Below, one piece after another: positions 12,000 through 22,878 of a DNA stretch of 64,000 nt (positions are counted from its first letter, which is position 1; the number at the start of each line of letters is the position of its first letter). The DNA is from Lactifluus volemus. Taxonomy: Eukaryota > Basidiomycota > Agaricomycetes > Russulales > Russulaceae. Position numbers and translations under genes: made by a program. The notes under the pieces were generated by a model. That model worked only from the letters and a program-made list of their open reading frames with translations, did not search any database and was not told where the DNA came from. The stretch is from the NCBI GenBank assembly GCA_022376515.1, contig WTXI01000004.1, forward strand, positions 1,116,001 through 1,180,000. The letters run 5' to 3'.

Positions 12000-12629
12000 A
12001 TACTCCATGTTCACCGTCAACGGTAGAGGTCTGACGTCGAGCAGCGAGGTTTTATCGACACCTTCTCACCTGGTTGGTTTAATTCACCGTCGGCATCGTT
12101 GTCTCGCGTTGTGTGCCGTGGCTTTGGCTATCGCTCTCTTTGTGGAGGGATCCTTGTTTTATTTTTTTCCCTCAAATGGCGTACTCTTCATTCTGCTCGG
12201 TGTCATATACAATCTTCTTGGCGGTGCTCTCCTCACCTTCGGAATATGCACAACCTATCTCAATCTGGCTAACCCGGTGGCCTCTTCCTCATCATCGATC
12301 CACAAAAGACTTTTTCGCACGGAGGAAAAAAGCTACCCAGGACCGTCTGCTTCCTCGGAGCACATCCTCCTCGTTTTTCTCAAGTGACCAACTATCGACG
12401 TGTTGGTGGAGACCTCGATTTTTTTCGGGCCTGTATATACGTTTTGGCCCTCCTTACCTATTCTGTCATTTCCCATAGCAAGAAGGTCAGCCATTGCAGC
12501 AAGCGACTCTGTCTTGCAGATATGGGCCTGCGGTATCAGGCTCACTAATAGCAGTGCCATCGAAAATGCCAGCAAGATGCCTCTTGAGAGAGCGGCAGCC
12601 TCTGTCGCAGCCCCTTGGCCCTTCCGACC
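12000..12629 (+). other. Unidentified hydrophobic ORF region, duplicated at 18.97-19.46 kb
   Basis: The plus frame from 12007 encodes about 126 residues with two hydrophobic stretches (CLALCAVALAIALFVEG and GVLFILLGVIYNLLGGALL). The same DNA recurs at about 18970-19460 with small indels, where the frame is broken differently. The minus strand also has a readable frame (ADLLAMGNDRIGKEGQNVYT), so the coding strand is uncertain. Because neither frame stays open in both copies, this may be decayed sequence beyond the 3' end of the EFM7-type gene. No family recognised. Confidence 0.25.
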
Positions 12630-13801
12630 TCATTTTCGTGTCAACTTCCATCCATGCACAGTAGACCGCACCTCCTCCTCACCCGGGTCCTCCGGAAACA
12701 TCGGCTAGCGATCACGACAAAAATAGATGACTCAGCTTGCTGTGACCAGGGATAGCGGCGACGACGGGTGAGACGTACTGGGAACCACTCCGTCACTACT
12801 TTTTCGCATGACCACCCTGTATCTCGGGCCATTTCAAAGAATCCCATGTCGCGTTGGGCGAGGTGGGGTCGATGATGGGTGTAAAATACGAGTACGCAAC
12901 CGCCGGTCCATGTTCCCGCCCATCATCGACCCTGTGGGGAGCGATGGCTCGCTCACACGTGTTGAGCAACGCACGATGCTTTGTTTTCGTTGCATATACG
13001 TCGTTATTTCATCTTAGATTAAAATATGGTAGAGTAAAAAAGTGTGTGCACCTGAGAATGATTAAATATAAGGTCCGAGAGGAGGATCAAGTCGAATCCA
13101 CCTCGGCCTCCACCATCTGCGTCCAGCAACGCGAGGAGCGGTTCGACAGGCTGTCCCCACACATAGCCCATCACACTCACGTGCGAGGGCAGGTTCTATG
13201 TTCTGCGCGACGTTATAGGCCATATTCTCGATGAGCGCTTGATCTGGGTAATCCGTCAGCACCACCTATATATAGTATGTCTAAGACAGATTCACTCAAC
13301 GGAAAATGAAAAGCGCACCGTTCTGGCACCGCATTTCGCAGCGACGAGACTGGGTAGACCACCACCTGCACCCAGTTCGAGTACCGTACGCCCTCGATAG
13401 AGTTCTGGTGTGCGTTGAATAAATCCGGAGAGCGCGCGCGCAGCATTCCATCTGAGAGGGGGGAAGGTGAGATATGTGAGATGCTATTGACATTTCTGAT
13501 AGGTAGTAAGTAGCACGGTTACAGGTAATGGCCCCAGAGGGGATGGTTGCCTACGAGGCGCACGGAAATGAGCTCCACGAAAGGTGACTCGGAACAGCAC
13601 TGCTCTCTTCTCGCGCTACACCCAGGCTCTCATATTCTCGTACACGACGATCGTTGGTTCGGGTGATGGTGGACGGGGAGGTTCCTTTTTTTTTTAAATC
13701 GGGTGGTGAGTTTGTTGAAATGGTGTGTTGGAGGGTTGTTAACTTACAGTGAAGATTGTGTCGAGAGCGAGGCTTCCATCGTCGTTCGCGCCGTCAGACA
13801 T
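12630..13801 (-). pseudogene. EFM7/NNT1-type methyltransferase, copy 1, frameshifted
   Basis: This is the minus-strand gene paralogous to the one at 19464-20673. Start MSDGANDDGSLALDTIF is at 13801, then an intron, EPP and PSPEPTIVVYEN, LVGNHPLWGHYL, an intron, then the SAM-binding core VLELGAGGGLPSLVAA and KCGART, VVLTDYPDQALIENMAYN, then GYVWGQPVEPLLALL and FDLILLSDLIFNHSQ. Relative to copy 2 it lacks one A near 13633 (AATATGAG against AATAATGAG) and has lost bases after NIEPA, shifting the frame before GYVWGQP. EFM7-type enzymes methylate the N-terminal region of elongation factor 1-alpha. With two separate lesions this copy is probably not functional, although consensus error could explain one of them. 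Confidence 0.65.
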
Positions 13802-13919
13802 GGATCGAGTCGTAGGTCGTCATCGGGCCGATCCGGAGTCTGATCTATTTATAAGGAAGGGCTTCTATGGACGCAAATAAAACTCATCGTCACGGTATCT
13901 AGTACTACCGAATCCCAAT

Positions 13920-14046
13920 TCACAGGGATCTATTCGGGGAGGAGATTGGTCCGGCGTGGCCCTGGCTCGGTTGATCCTCCCGCGTTTCGATGTGATTGCC
14001 GCACCCATCACCACTCGTCCACCACCGCTCGGTTTCAGGATATGCT
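13920..14046 (-). pseudogene. FAD-monooxygenase C-terminal scrap
   Basis: The minus frame reads AYPETERWWTSGDGCGNHIE and ends shortly after at SSPNRSL. It is a diverged version of the YDAYAEVERWWMTGGGREHIEAL end of the two monooxygenases at 46.4-50.8 kb. Only the last exon portion is present, directly upstream of the EFM7-type gene. An analogous arrangement (EFM7 exon piece next to a monooxygenase tail) recurs at 14.8-15.0, 21.5-21.8 and 46.1-46.5 kb. Confidence 0.6.
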
Positions 14047-14159
14047 GCGTGCGCAGCAGTTATGCCAGTCTGGAACAGAATGCAGTCAAGAGTGGCTACG
14101 CGCAGATCACTAGCCCGCTTGAGGGTGGTCCCCCCCTCACCCTTGACACTGCCCCGCCA

Positions 14160-14760
14160 GTAGCGCGTTGTACTCGATGACACCAACTTGTGCCCCTCTG
14201 GCCCCACCGTCACCGTCACCGCCTCGCCCCATTGCCCCGAACAGTGCGCTGCGTTTGCATAGCGTCAACATCCCTTCACTGTCGCCCTTGCCACTGCCTC
14301 TGTCACCAACAGTGTGCTCTGGGCTCACTGGACTCATGGGAGCTGCTCACACAGCGTCGGGATGCTGTTTCCAGGTCGCCAGCACAGTTGGTTCGTTTCG
14401 AACCTACCCGCGTTGGAGGGGCATTGGAACACTTGAGGGGTGCTTCCCTTTCAGGTGTTACCAGGTACGTTATCTCCACTCTTCCATGTCACTGACTTTT
14501 CTGTAATTTTATTCAGTTTCAGCTTTCTTGCTCCCCTTTTGTCACCCTTCAATGAGGGGTCATCCCTCGACGCTGAGGGGAGCCATTCACACCACGCCGA
14601 CGTCCTTGGCGTCAGCGTCGTGCTGGTGGCGCCGTTGCAACTGCCGGAACGCCTGACGCCAGCGACCGGCGTGTGGCATGGCATCCCCAATTCAAGTTGC
14701 CCTCCGGGAATGGGTACTGCCGCCACACATAGTAAGTGGATTTATTCTGCGCCCTGTCAC
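14160..14760 (+). other. Unidentified protein-like stretch, also at 20.8-21.45 kb
   Basis: This region is preserved in both duplication copies. Short plus-strand frames look protein-like (ALGSLDSWELLTQR, VRFEPT.VGGAL.HLRGASL, then after a possible intron HHADVLGVSVVLVA and TGVWHGIPNSSCPPGMG). The frame changes several times in each copy, and no stretch exceeds about 110 codons. It could be a decayed gene or a multi-exon gene with indels. No family recognised. Confidence 0.25.
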
Positions 14761-14805
14761 CACGAGCCGCGGCCTCCTTCCCTCTACCGCTTCCGCCGGC
14801 GCTTT

Positions 14806-15040
14806 AGGACTCGGAAATCGAGCTCCACGAAAAGTGAACATCATGCTCTCCTCGCGCCGCACTGTCGTTATTCTTAAATCGGGCGGTGAGTTGTTGTTCA
14901 TTCCTGGCCCTGACTCGGATGGTCCGCCAGCCGTTCAATGTGCTCACGCCCATCACCAGTCGTCCACCCCCGCTCGACTTCACCATACACATCGTAACCG
15001 ACTGAATCATATTCTTCGTGTGCGTGAATGCACCGATAAG
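14806..15040 (-). pseudogene. Scrap: EFM7 exon 2 piece followed by monooxygenase tail
   Basis: Two host-gene pieces lie back to back. DNA at about 14806-14890 resembles the second exon of the EFM7-type gene (the GAGCTCCACGAAAAG block also at 13570, 21490 and 46180). The minus frame at 14898-15040 reads EEYDSVGYDVYGEVERGW and TTGDGREHIERLADHPS, the monooxygenase C-terminus. Neither part can encode a working protein. The same composite lies in duplication copy 2 (21475-21760), so it predates the duplication. Confidence 0.55.
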
Positions 15041-15330
15041 ATTGCAGTATAATGTCTACTATACTGCGTGCATCCGTGCACCCTTGATGATAAACACTTC
15101 TTTTATGCATGTGCATCAGTTATGTCGTGTATGGCATCATCTACTTCAAGTTGCTCTACACTCCTAGCACATTTGTGCACATCTGGAACAGCTTTCAAGC
15201 CATTTGAGGACAAAAGCTGCGAAATCACATTTAAAGATCATTTACATAGATTGAACAACCAATGTGTGATAGTGAATTCAAGGTGTTCTTTGCTTTCCCT
15301 GGTTCCCCAGACCTTCAAGTTTTACAAGCT

Positions 15331-15380
15331 ATCATCATCATCATCATCTTCATCTTCATCATCTTCATCTTCATCTTCAT
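15331..15380. repeat. ATC/TTC trinucleotide microsatellite inside HNH copy A
   Basis: About 48 nt of ATC and TTC triplets on the plus strand, coding Glu/Asp on the minus strand, just before the stop of HNH copy A. Copy B has a short non-repetitive acidic stretch here (KDEDDFDDSL), so the array grew after the duplication. Confidence 0.9.
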
Positions 15381-16189
15381 GCCCAGTACCCTTCATATGC
15401 TTATTTAGTCCCTGTATAAAATGGTCGGTAAACAGCTCATCAAGTGGGCGAAGAGTTGAGTCTTTGATATGTTCCAGCTGGAGAAAGCAGCCATTGATAT
15501 CCTCATTTCCATTTGTAAAGGCAGTGATCTGATAATTGTTCTATGGAGAGCATATTCAAATGAAGCATGCCACATTGAACAGGACTTACATTGGGATCCA
15601 CACCATATTCATAATTCTCCCATGCATCATATAGATCACCTCGCAATGTGATCAGGTTCTGTATTGAGTTGATTTTCATTGGGCCCATCACAGCTTCATC
15701 TGCTGTGTCTGTAATCCTGCTTGGATAGCCCTTGTGTGCCCACTAGTAGTGGTAAGTCATTGAGGTCTTGCAGTAGATAATGGCTCACCTCAGCATCATG
15801 TCCCTGTGGAAATATGTGGGCAACTTTGAGGCGACTGTATGTGTCTGCTTGCAGGCCTGTTATGAGGCATCTTTGATCCCTGGCATAGCTACGGAGTTGG
15901 TAGTGTGCCTCCTACAAGAATAACATGTTGAACAACATTAACAAGGAGTGGAGTGTGTATACCTGAGCTGGAGTGCTGGTGGGGTTGCGAGACGTGAATC
16001 ATCAGCTTGGAGAAAGACTTGAAGGTATTCACCACCAGCTAATTCATTAGTAAGAAAATTGATCATGAAAGGAAAGGGGTACTGTAACACAACTAGAGAG
16101 CAATGTGTAAGATCCTGGTGGTACAATGTCAGCTCCTGGTGGACAATGTTCTCCATGTTGCTGATGCTCAGGATCATATCGAAAAATTG

Positions 16190-16245
16190 CCCAAGGTGTC
16201 GTCTCAGCTTCCCAAGGTGTCATCTCCATTTCCCAAGGTGCCTTA
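16190..16245. repeat. 21-nt tandem repeat in HNH copy A exon 2
   Basis: Three diverged tandem units with the core CCCAAGGTG on the plus strand, spaced by 21 nt. Copy B and copy C have a single unit (TPWAIF and TAWTVF). The expansion is in frame but sits beside a one-base loss. Confidence 0.8.
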
Positions 16246-16779
16246 GCAGAACTTGAATGAATGTAGTCATATGATGATAGAAATCATCCCATCTCAGGGT
16301 TCCATACTGCCAGAACCCTGCAGGCTATCAACAAAAACAGATTACTATGAAGCAATCATACATCAACATACCAGCAATAACCCTACCGCTAAGGTTGGAC
16401 TATATACCTGTACATTGCGGCTCTGCAGTCGGCCTAAGTCAATGTTGTCCATGCGGAAAGGGCGAGTGAGTGAAGAGTGTGTCCGAATGGACGTGAAGCG
16501 AGACCTAGAGCTGAAGCGCTGAGGAACGACCTTGAGCTGTTGCATCATCTCTCTGAAGAACGAACGACCCCTATCATTGCTCACGTAACCTGGACCGCGA
16601 CGTAACCCCACACTACCGCCCACCAACCCCTAAAACTACAAATGCCGATGACGATCAGCCCCCTCAACTTGAACATCCGACTCGGATTCCGAGTCTTGAG
16701 TCTGGTATTTGGCGAACAAATTGGCCCGGTTACAACTCAGGTTCATCTCAAGACCCGGTGTATGGATAGTAGAACAGGT

Positions 16780-17330
16780 ATAGCTATTGGAGATCGACCC
16801 ATACTTAAGATGTCCCTTATACACTTTCTGCCCAAACCCACTCCCAGGTACAATACAGATACCCATGCCGTCAAGGGTGGATAGAGCATATCTGGTACTT
16901 TCCCATTGCGAGCTGCAACAATTACAAGAGGATGTATACACAGATAGAGATAGAGCGCAGACAAATTGACACACGACACGCCGCGGAGCGTGTTGGGCAG
17001 AGCCGCCCTGAGCGGCCATCGTCTGAGTGAACTGAGTGAGCACGGCGTGCATAGCGTCATTCTCAGCTTTCGGAGCGCGTAACTGATGTCGCCTGGTTGC
17101 GGCGGCTGCATGGTGCAGGCTATGCCTATGCCGATTTGACTGCCCAGAGGAGGACAGAGGTTGACAGAGATCATCTTGTACATGAGCACGGGCTGGCGTT
17201 GATACATTCAAAGTAGCCACGTCGGCCACATTCGCCCGTGATGCCCTTGAGATGGAGTGGAAGGAGATGCAGTGACGAGCGAATGAGTGCATGAGTTTGT
17301 GGAAAATGAAAAGCCGTGTCGTGGGTCTGG
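16780..17330 (-). pseudogene. Alanine aminotransferase relic, copy 1
   Basis: Minus-strand frames give pieces of an alanine aminotransferase in order: FHKLMHSF and CISFHSIS, ATLNVSTPA in place of the RGGYFECVN block, then in another frame LMYKMISVNLCPPLGSQIG and PPQPGDISYAL, KAENDAMHAVLTQFTQTMAA, GVSCVNLSALYLY, and finally GMGICIVPGSGFGQK. The C-terminal IVPGSGFGQKEGT.HF motif is typical of this pyridoxal-phosphate enzyme. Frame changes are too many for a working gene. The N-terminal half and the catalytic lysine region are absent. It lies upstream of HNH copy A, as does the equivalent relic in copy 2. Confidence 0.65.
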
Positions 17331-17815
17331 GGGGTGTGCGTGACCCTAACGGGTCATGCGAAGGGAGACATTGTGGATAGAACAAACCTGTTATGAGAAC
17401 ATCCATATGCTTTTCATGTATCCCTCCGTAGCGCCGCTTGCCTTGGCGCCGCTCCTCCGCAGCTGTAAAGACCGACTGGAAGTGCTTAAAGTTGCAGGTA
17501 TCGGCAGCAGGATTCTATCACATCCCTTGTTCGAATGGCACATGCTCTGACAGATGTATCGACCAATCCCGCGTTCGCGCAGATACGTGCCAAGTTACTG
17601 ACCACGGAAGAACTTTAAGCTAGGTTACGCCAGACGTCACTGACTGACGCCGAAGTGAACGCCTCTCACCGATGAATGTACTCAGAAGAGTACGGGCGAG
17701 TTCGGAAAAAGTTAAGTGAGAGTCTTGGAGGGACGTGCGCGGGAACGATGAAGACGCCCGCGGCACGTTGATCGAATCGGGAAGTAAACGAGAGGTGGAC
17801 GCGAGTGGGTGAGGG

Positions 17816-18170
17816 GGCACGGCGTGGGCGTGGGCGTAGGCATTCGGGTCAGATGGGCGCAGGGAGCGTGCAGGTCGAACGAACGGGCGTCAGGTGTGGG
17901 CAGGTCGGGGTGGGCACGGACAGGCAGGTGTTGGCAAGTGGTATGATGAGAAAGTAGTTATGAAACTCACCTAAGCCACCCTCAAATAACTGACCATCCC
18001 CAGGACGGATTCCAATTTCATCAACAAACTTGTTTTACACACGCCGGGCCAGTGTGTGCCGGGATGCTGTGGCCGAGGGTGGCGCGGCGTGGGCGTGGGT
18101 GTGGGTGTGGCCGTGGGCATTCGGGTCGGATGGGTGAAGTCGAACGGGTGTCGGCGAAGTGGGTGGCACA
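17816..18170. repeat. GTGGGC-rich direct repeats
   Basis: Two diverged direct copies of about 75 nt (about 17818-17895 and 18088-18165). Each starts with a short array of GTGGGCGTGGGTGTGG-type hexamers and continues with GGCATTCGGGTC, GATGGG and GTCGAACG. They lie just beyond the end of duplication copy 1. Confidence 0.6.
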
Positions 18171-18205
18171 GGGTGGGCATGGCCAGGTTCATGGCTGGTG
18201 AAATA

Positions 18206-19033
18206 TCAGCGGTCCGCTATGCAATTGCAACGCAAATCCCACACATTGAACGGAAGACGCGCGACGGAGTCGACTACGTCGTCAGGCACGACCCACCCAT
18301 GTTGAGCCCGCAATGGAAGGCGACCAATCCGGGCCAGGACGGCTGAGCAGCCGGAAATGAAGAGGACGTCGGAGATGTGGAGTGTGGTAAGGTGTGGTGC
18401 CTGAGAAGCGACGAGAGCGACTGCCGGCTCGACAGTGGTGGAAAAGAGGTCGATGTGGAGGTGACGAAGCCGAGGGAGGTTTGCGCTGCTGGTCGAAGTA
18501 CGCAGCAGATGCGAGACTAGGGAAATGGCGATTCGCCTATTGTTGAAGCTCAAAGTTAGGTCCGTGAAGAAATGTAGGGGCATGCTAACGATGTGCTCGA
18601 GAATCCCGCTCACACCCCAGTTTGAATGACAATAATGACAACAGTCATAGTATGGAGTGTCGGCGCGATGGAGAAGTAGGAGTTGTGAGAGTAGGCTGGA
18701 CGGCATGTGAATGAAGATCTGATCCTGACAGGCCTGGTTTTCAATTGAGTGTGGTTGCCGGAGAGGAATAATAACGTACCAGACGCTTCAGAGACCGCTC
18801 AGGTGGTATCTCTCCATCTCTGTCCGCCACGAAGAGGTGGTATACCGCCGAAGATAGGGCGGAAGTGGGGCAAGACAACGGAGAGCACGTTCAAGACTCA
18901 ACACCTGGAAGGCAGAGAGTGTTGACGGATGAAATGTATTTAGACGTAAGGAAGAAGTGAATGAGCGGTCGTTGTGGTGTGCCTTGGCTTCGGCCATGCT
19001 CTCTTTGCGGAAAGATTCTTGTTTTCCCCTCAA
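18206..19033 (-). CDS. F-box/LRR-like protein fragment
   Basis: The minus ORF at 18706-18206 reads SGILEHIVSMPLHFFTDLTL, LVSHLLRTSTSSANLPRLRH, LHIDLFSTTVEPAVALVASQ and PHLTTLHISDVLFISG. This is the irregular Leu-rich pattern of fungal F-box-type proteins. An upstream exon at about 18785-18960 (LRLNTFHPSTLSAFQVLSLE, RALRCLAPLPPYLRRY) ends near a GTACGTTATT donor at about 18780, so the two probably belong together. No F-box itself is visible because the 5' side runs into duplication copy 2 at about 18965. The gene therefore looks truncated by the duplication. Ends are approximate. Confidence 0.4.
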
Positions 19034-19463
19034 ATAGCGTACTCTTCATTATGCTCGGTGTCATATATACTCTTCTTTGGCGGTGCTCTCCTCACCTTCG
19101 GAAATATGCACAACCTATCTCAATCTGGCTACCGGAACCGTCTGCTTCCTCGGAGGCATCCAACCACATCCTCCTCGTTTTTCTCAAGTGGCCAACCATC
19201 TACGTGTTGGTGGAGATCTCGATTTTTTCGGGTGTGTGTACACTTTTTGGCCCGCCACCAAATTTGGCCCTCTTACCTATTCTGTCACTCCCAAAAGCAA
19301 GAAGGTCAGCCTTTGCCGCAGGTAACTCGGTCTTGAAGTATGGGCCTGCGGTATCAGGCTCAGTAATAGCGGTGCCTACGAGATAGAAGATGCCAGAAAG
19401 ACAGTGGTGATGGTTCTTGAGAGAGCGGTAGCCTCTGTCGCAGCCCTTCCGACCTCATCATTT

Positions 19464-20673
19464 TCATTTTCGCGTCAACTTCCATCCATGCACAGTAGAC
19501 CGCACCTCCTCCTCACCCGGGCGCTCCGAAAACTCGGCTAGCGATCACGATAAAAAAATCGATGACTCAACGTGCTGCGACGGGGAAGGCGGCGACGACG
19601 GATGAGACGTACTTGGAACCACTTCCGTCACTACTTTTTCGCATGTCCACCCTGTATCTCGGGCCATCTCAAAGAATCCCATGTCGCGTTGGGCGAGGTG
19701 GGATCGATGATGGGTGTAAAATACGAGTACGCAACCGCTGATCCATGTCCCATACCCATCATCGACCTCTGGGGAGCGATGGCTCGCTCACATGCGTTGA
19801 GCAGCGCACGATGCCTTTTTTTTCGTTTGCATATACGTCGTCATTTCATCTTAGATCAAAAAACGGTAGAGTAAAAAAAAAGTGTGTGCACCTGAGAATG
19901 ATTAAATATAAGGTCCGAGAGGAGGATCAAGTCGAATCCCCCTCGGCCTCCACCGTTTATGTCCTCCCCGTGCCTGTCTTCAGACTGAAGCAACGCGAGG
20001 AGTGGTTCGACCGGCTGTCCCCACACATAGCCCATCACGCTCACAGTGCCAACGTGCCGAGCGGCAGGTTCTACGTTCTGCGCGACGTTATAGGCCATAT
20101 TCTCGATGAGCGCTTGATCCGGGTAATCCGTCAGCACCACCTATACAGTATACAGTATGTCTGAGACAGATTCACTCAACGGGAAATGAAAAGCGCACCG
20201 TTCTGGCACCGCATTTCGCAGCGACGAGACTGGGTAGACCACCACCTGCACCTAGTTCGAGTACCGTACGCCCTCGATAAAGTTCTGGCGTGCGTTGAAA
20301 TGCGCACGCGCAGCATTCCACCTGAGAGGGGGGAAAGTGGGAGAAGTGAGATGCTATTGTCTTTGTGATAGGTAGTAAGTAGCACGGTTACAGGTAATGG
20401 CCCCAGAGGGGATGGTTGCCCACGAGGCGCACTCCACGAAAGGGACTCGGAACATCACCGCTCTCTTCTCGCGCTACACTCAGGCTCTCATTATTCTCAT
20501 ACACGACGATCGTTGGTTCGGGTGATGGTGGATGGGGAGGTTCCTTTTTTTTTTTTAAATCGGGTGGTGATTGTTGACTTCAGTGGGAGAAATGGTGTGT
20601 TGGAGGGTTGTTAACTTACAATGAAGATTTTGTCGAGAGCGAGGCTTCCATCGTCGTTCGCGCCGTCAGACAT
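19464..20673 (-). CDS. EFM7/NNT1-type protein methyltransferase, copy 2
   Basis: Multi-exon minus-strand gene. Start MSDGANDDGSLALDKIF is at 20673, then a GTAAGT intron, EPPHPPSPEPTIVVYENNES, LVGNHPLWGHYL, an intron, then WNAARALSGFIQRTPELY, the class I SAM-binding core VLELGAGGGLPSLVAA and KCGART, VVLTDYPDQALIENMAYN, GYVWGQPVEPLLALL, GGFDLILLSDLIFNHSQ, LLNACERAIAP, then FYTHHRSHLAQRDMGFFEMA, GWTCEKVVTEVVP and PGEEEVRSTVHGWKLTRK-stop at 19464. EFM7-type enzymes are cytosolic and methylate elongation factor 1-alpha. The older name was nicotinamide N-methyltransferase. The exon-1 and exon-2 lesions of copy 1 are absent here. Only the stretch between IAP and FYTHH (about 19740-19780) does not read through in one frame. 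Confidence 0.7.
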
Positions 20674-20799
20674 GGACGACGATGATCGAATCGTAGGTCG
20701 GGCCAATCCGGGGTCTGATCTATCTGTGCGAAGGCTTTTATGGACGAAAACAAATCTCTACTACGACCATCGTCACAGTATCTACTAGCGGTCCCCTCA

Positions 20800-21470
20800 C
20801 CCTCGACACTGCCCCGACACCGGCAGCGCACGTTGGACTCGATGACACCAACTTGTGCCCCTTGGCCCCACCGTCACCGTCACCGCCTCGCCCCATTGAA
20901 CAGTGCGCTCCGTTTGCATAGTTCAACATCCCTTCACTATCGCCCTCGCCAATGCCGCTAGTCACCAACAGTGTGCTCTGGGCTCACTGGACTCATGGGA
21001 GCTGTTCACACAGCGTCCAAGTCAAGATGCTGTTGCCATGTCGTCAGCACAGTCGGTTTGTTTCGAACCTACCCCCGTTGGAGGGGTATTGGGACACCTG
21101 AGGGGTGCTTCCCTTTTCAAGTGTTAGCAGCTACGTTATCTCCACTCTTCCACGTCACTGACTTTTCTGTACATATTTTCAGTTTTCAGTTTTCTTGCTC
21201 CCCCTTCGTCACCCTTCGATGAGGGGAGCTGTTTGCACCACGCCGACGTCCTTGGGGTCAGCGTTGTGCTGGTGGCGTCGTTGCGACAGCCGGAGCGCCT
21301 GATGCCAGCGACAGGTGTGTGGCATGGTATCCCGAATTCAAGTTGCCCGCCAGGAATGGGTGCTGTCGCCACAGGTGCCATCGACATAGTAAGTGAATGC
21401 TTTGAATTTATTCTGCACCCTGTCACCACGAGCCACGGCCTCCTGCCCTCTACCGCTTCCGCCGCCGCTT
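20800..21470 (+). other. Unidentified protein-like stretch (duplicate of 14.16-14.76 kb)
   Basis: Same content as 14160-14760 with small indels: LGSLDSWELFTQR, CFEPTPVGGVLGHLRGASL, HHADVLGVSVVLVASLRQPE and TGVWHGIPNSSCPPGMG on the plus strand. The reading frame switches, so no complete gene can be drawn. No family recognised. Confidence 0.25.
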
Positions 21471-21474
21471 CAGG

Positions 21475-21760
21475 ACTCTGGAAATCGAGCTCCATGAAAA
21501 GTGGACATCATGCTCTCCTTGCAACACTCTCGTTATTCTCATACAACAATGATCGCCTGTTCGGGTGATGTTGGACCAGAAGGTTCCTTGTTTTGCGAAA
21601 TTTGTCAAAAACAAATCGGGCGGCGAGTTGTTGTTCATCCTTGGCCCTGACTTGGATGGTCCGCCAGCGCTCCGATGTGCTCACACCCATCACCAGTCGT
21701 CCACCCCCGCTCGACTTCACCATATGCATTGTAAGTGCTGAATCATACTCTTCGTGTGCG
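21475..21760 (-). pseudogene. Scrap: EFM7 exon 2 piece plus monooxygenase tail (copy 2)
   Basis: Counterpart of 14806-15040. About 21475-21620 resembles EFM7-type exon 2 DNA (GAGCTCCATGAAAAG and the GGTTCGGGTGATG-like block). About 21630-21760 has the monooxygenase-tail sequence (GLVMGVST in one frame, the REHIE region in another). No open frame of useful length. Confidence 0.5.
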
Positions 21761-22179
21761 TGAAAGATTGTAGTATAATGTGTACTATACTGCGTGCACC
21801 CGTGCACCCTTGATGATAAACACTTCTTTTGCTGCATGCGCATCAGCTATGTCGTGACAGCATGTGTATACTCCTAGCACATTTGTGCCAATCTGGAACA
21901 GCTTTCAACCTATTCAAGAACAAAAGCTGCGAAATCACATTTAAAAAAAAAATAAGATCATTTACATGGATTCAACAACCAATGTGTGAGAGTGGATTTA
22001 AGGTGTTCTTTGCTTTTCCTAGTTCCCCAGACCTTTGAGTTTTACAAGCTATCATCAAAATCATCTTCATCTTTCAAAGGGTTTTCATCCCCAGTGCCCT
22101 TCATATGCTTGTTTAGCCCCTGTATAAAATGGTCAGTAAACAACTCATTGAGTGGGCGAAGAGTTGAGTCTTTGATATG

Positions 22180-22207
22180 CATCAGCAATTGTCCACGTTG
22201 CTTAATG
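22180..22207 (+). repeat. Left terminal inverted repeat
   Basis: 28 bp beginning CATCAGCAATTGTCCA. It matches the reverse complement of 24359-24386 with one difference at position 17 (C here, T in the partner). Confidence 0.85.
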
Positions 22208-22878
22208 GTGCTTAGAGGTCTTAATGGTCTTAATTTTACCTTTTTTGCTTAATTTTGCTTGATGAAAATTCTGTTTAAGCACAATTAAGCAACTTAAGCA
22301 GGCTCAACATGCTCAGCACAATTAAGACTGGGATTAAGCATGCTCAGTATGCTCAGCACAATCAAGACTGACATTAAGCACACTCAACATATTTAAGCAA
22401 CTAATGAAATGTTAAGGGGCTTTTAATCACACTAAGCAAACAAACATAATTTACATAATCTAACCAAATCCGAAATTTTTGAAACTTATGAAAATTTTGC
22501 TAAGTCGTTTGTTTATTCTTGTTGGCACAATGTTGAGTTTCGTGCCTTATCATTTTCAACACTCCTTCTCACTGTTGCCTTTGTCTTCTTCACGTTGTCG
22601 GCCTCCGTGTTGTTGTGTCCGCGCCGCCGCTTCTGTGTCATCACCTCTCAGTGTCGCCCCTTCTGTCACCACCATTACCGGCCCCTGGCGCCGCCGCTTG
22701 TCTCAACGTCCCGCTGCCACCGCTGTCGCAGCCCTTTGCCGCTGCTGCCATTGTTGGTAAGGCATGGTCCTGGGTCTGTGGCATTTTTTGCTTTTGACTT
22801 CTCATACTGACATTTCCTCCTTCCTCCTCTGTGCATCGTCACTTGCTCACCCTGTACCTCCTCCCGAGTCCCGACACG

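Larger units (their letters stand above)
15322..16452 (-). pseudogene. HNH_2-type nuclease-like gene, copy A (decayed)
   Basis: Six-exon minus-strand paralogue of the intact gene at 40712-41963. The start MDNIDLGRLQSRNVQVY is at 16452. The HNH core follows: RDQRCLITGLQ, LKVAHIFPQGHDAE, then PSRITDTADEAVMGPMKINS and ITLRGDLYDAWENYEYGVD. Damage: exon 1 differs in length from copy B so the phase is lost. Exon 2 lost a base before SAKAPWE and gained a 21-nt unit in three tandem copies (PWEMEM-TPWEAET-TPWAIF). The last exon ends in an Asp/Glu tract and a TAA at 15322, after which the NLKVWGTRE homology to copy C continues in frame. The same stop is present in copy B. HNH_2 domains are predicted nucleases, and the role in fungi is unknown. 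Confidence 0.65.
12110..17650. repeat. Segmental duplication, copy 1 (about 5.5 kb)
   Basis: This block matches 18970-26395 in the same orientation and order: hydrophobic ORF, EFM7-type gene, monooxygenase scrap, unidentified stretch, EFM7/monooxygenase scrap, HNH gene, alanine-aminotransferase relic. Many shared stretches of 30-60 nt differ by only a few bases (for example 12840-12900 against 19680-19740 and 15600-15720 against 24520-24640). Small indels are frequent. Edges are approximate because they were judged by eye. Confidence 0.8.
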
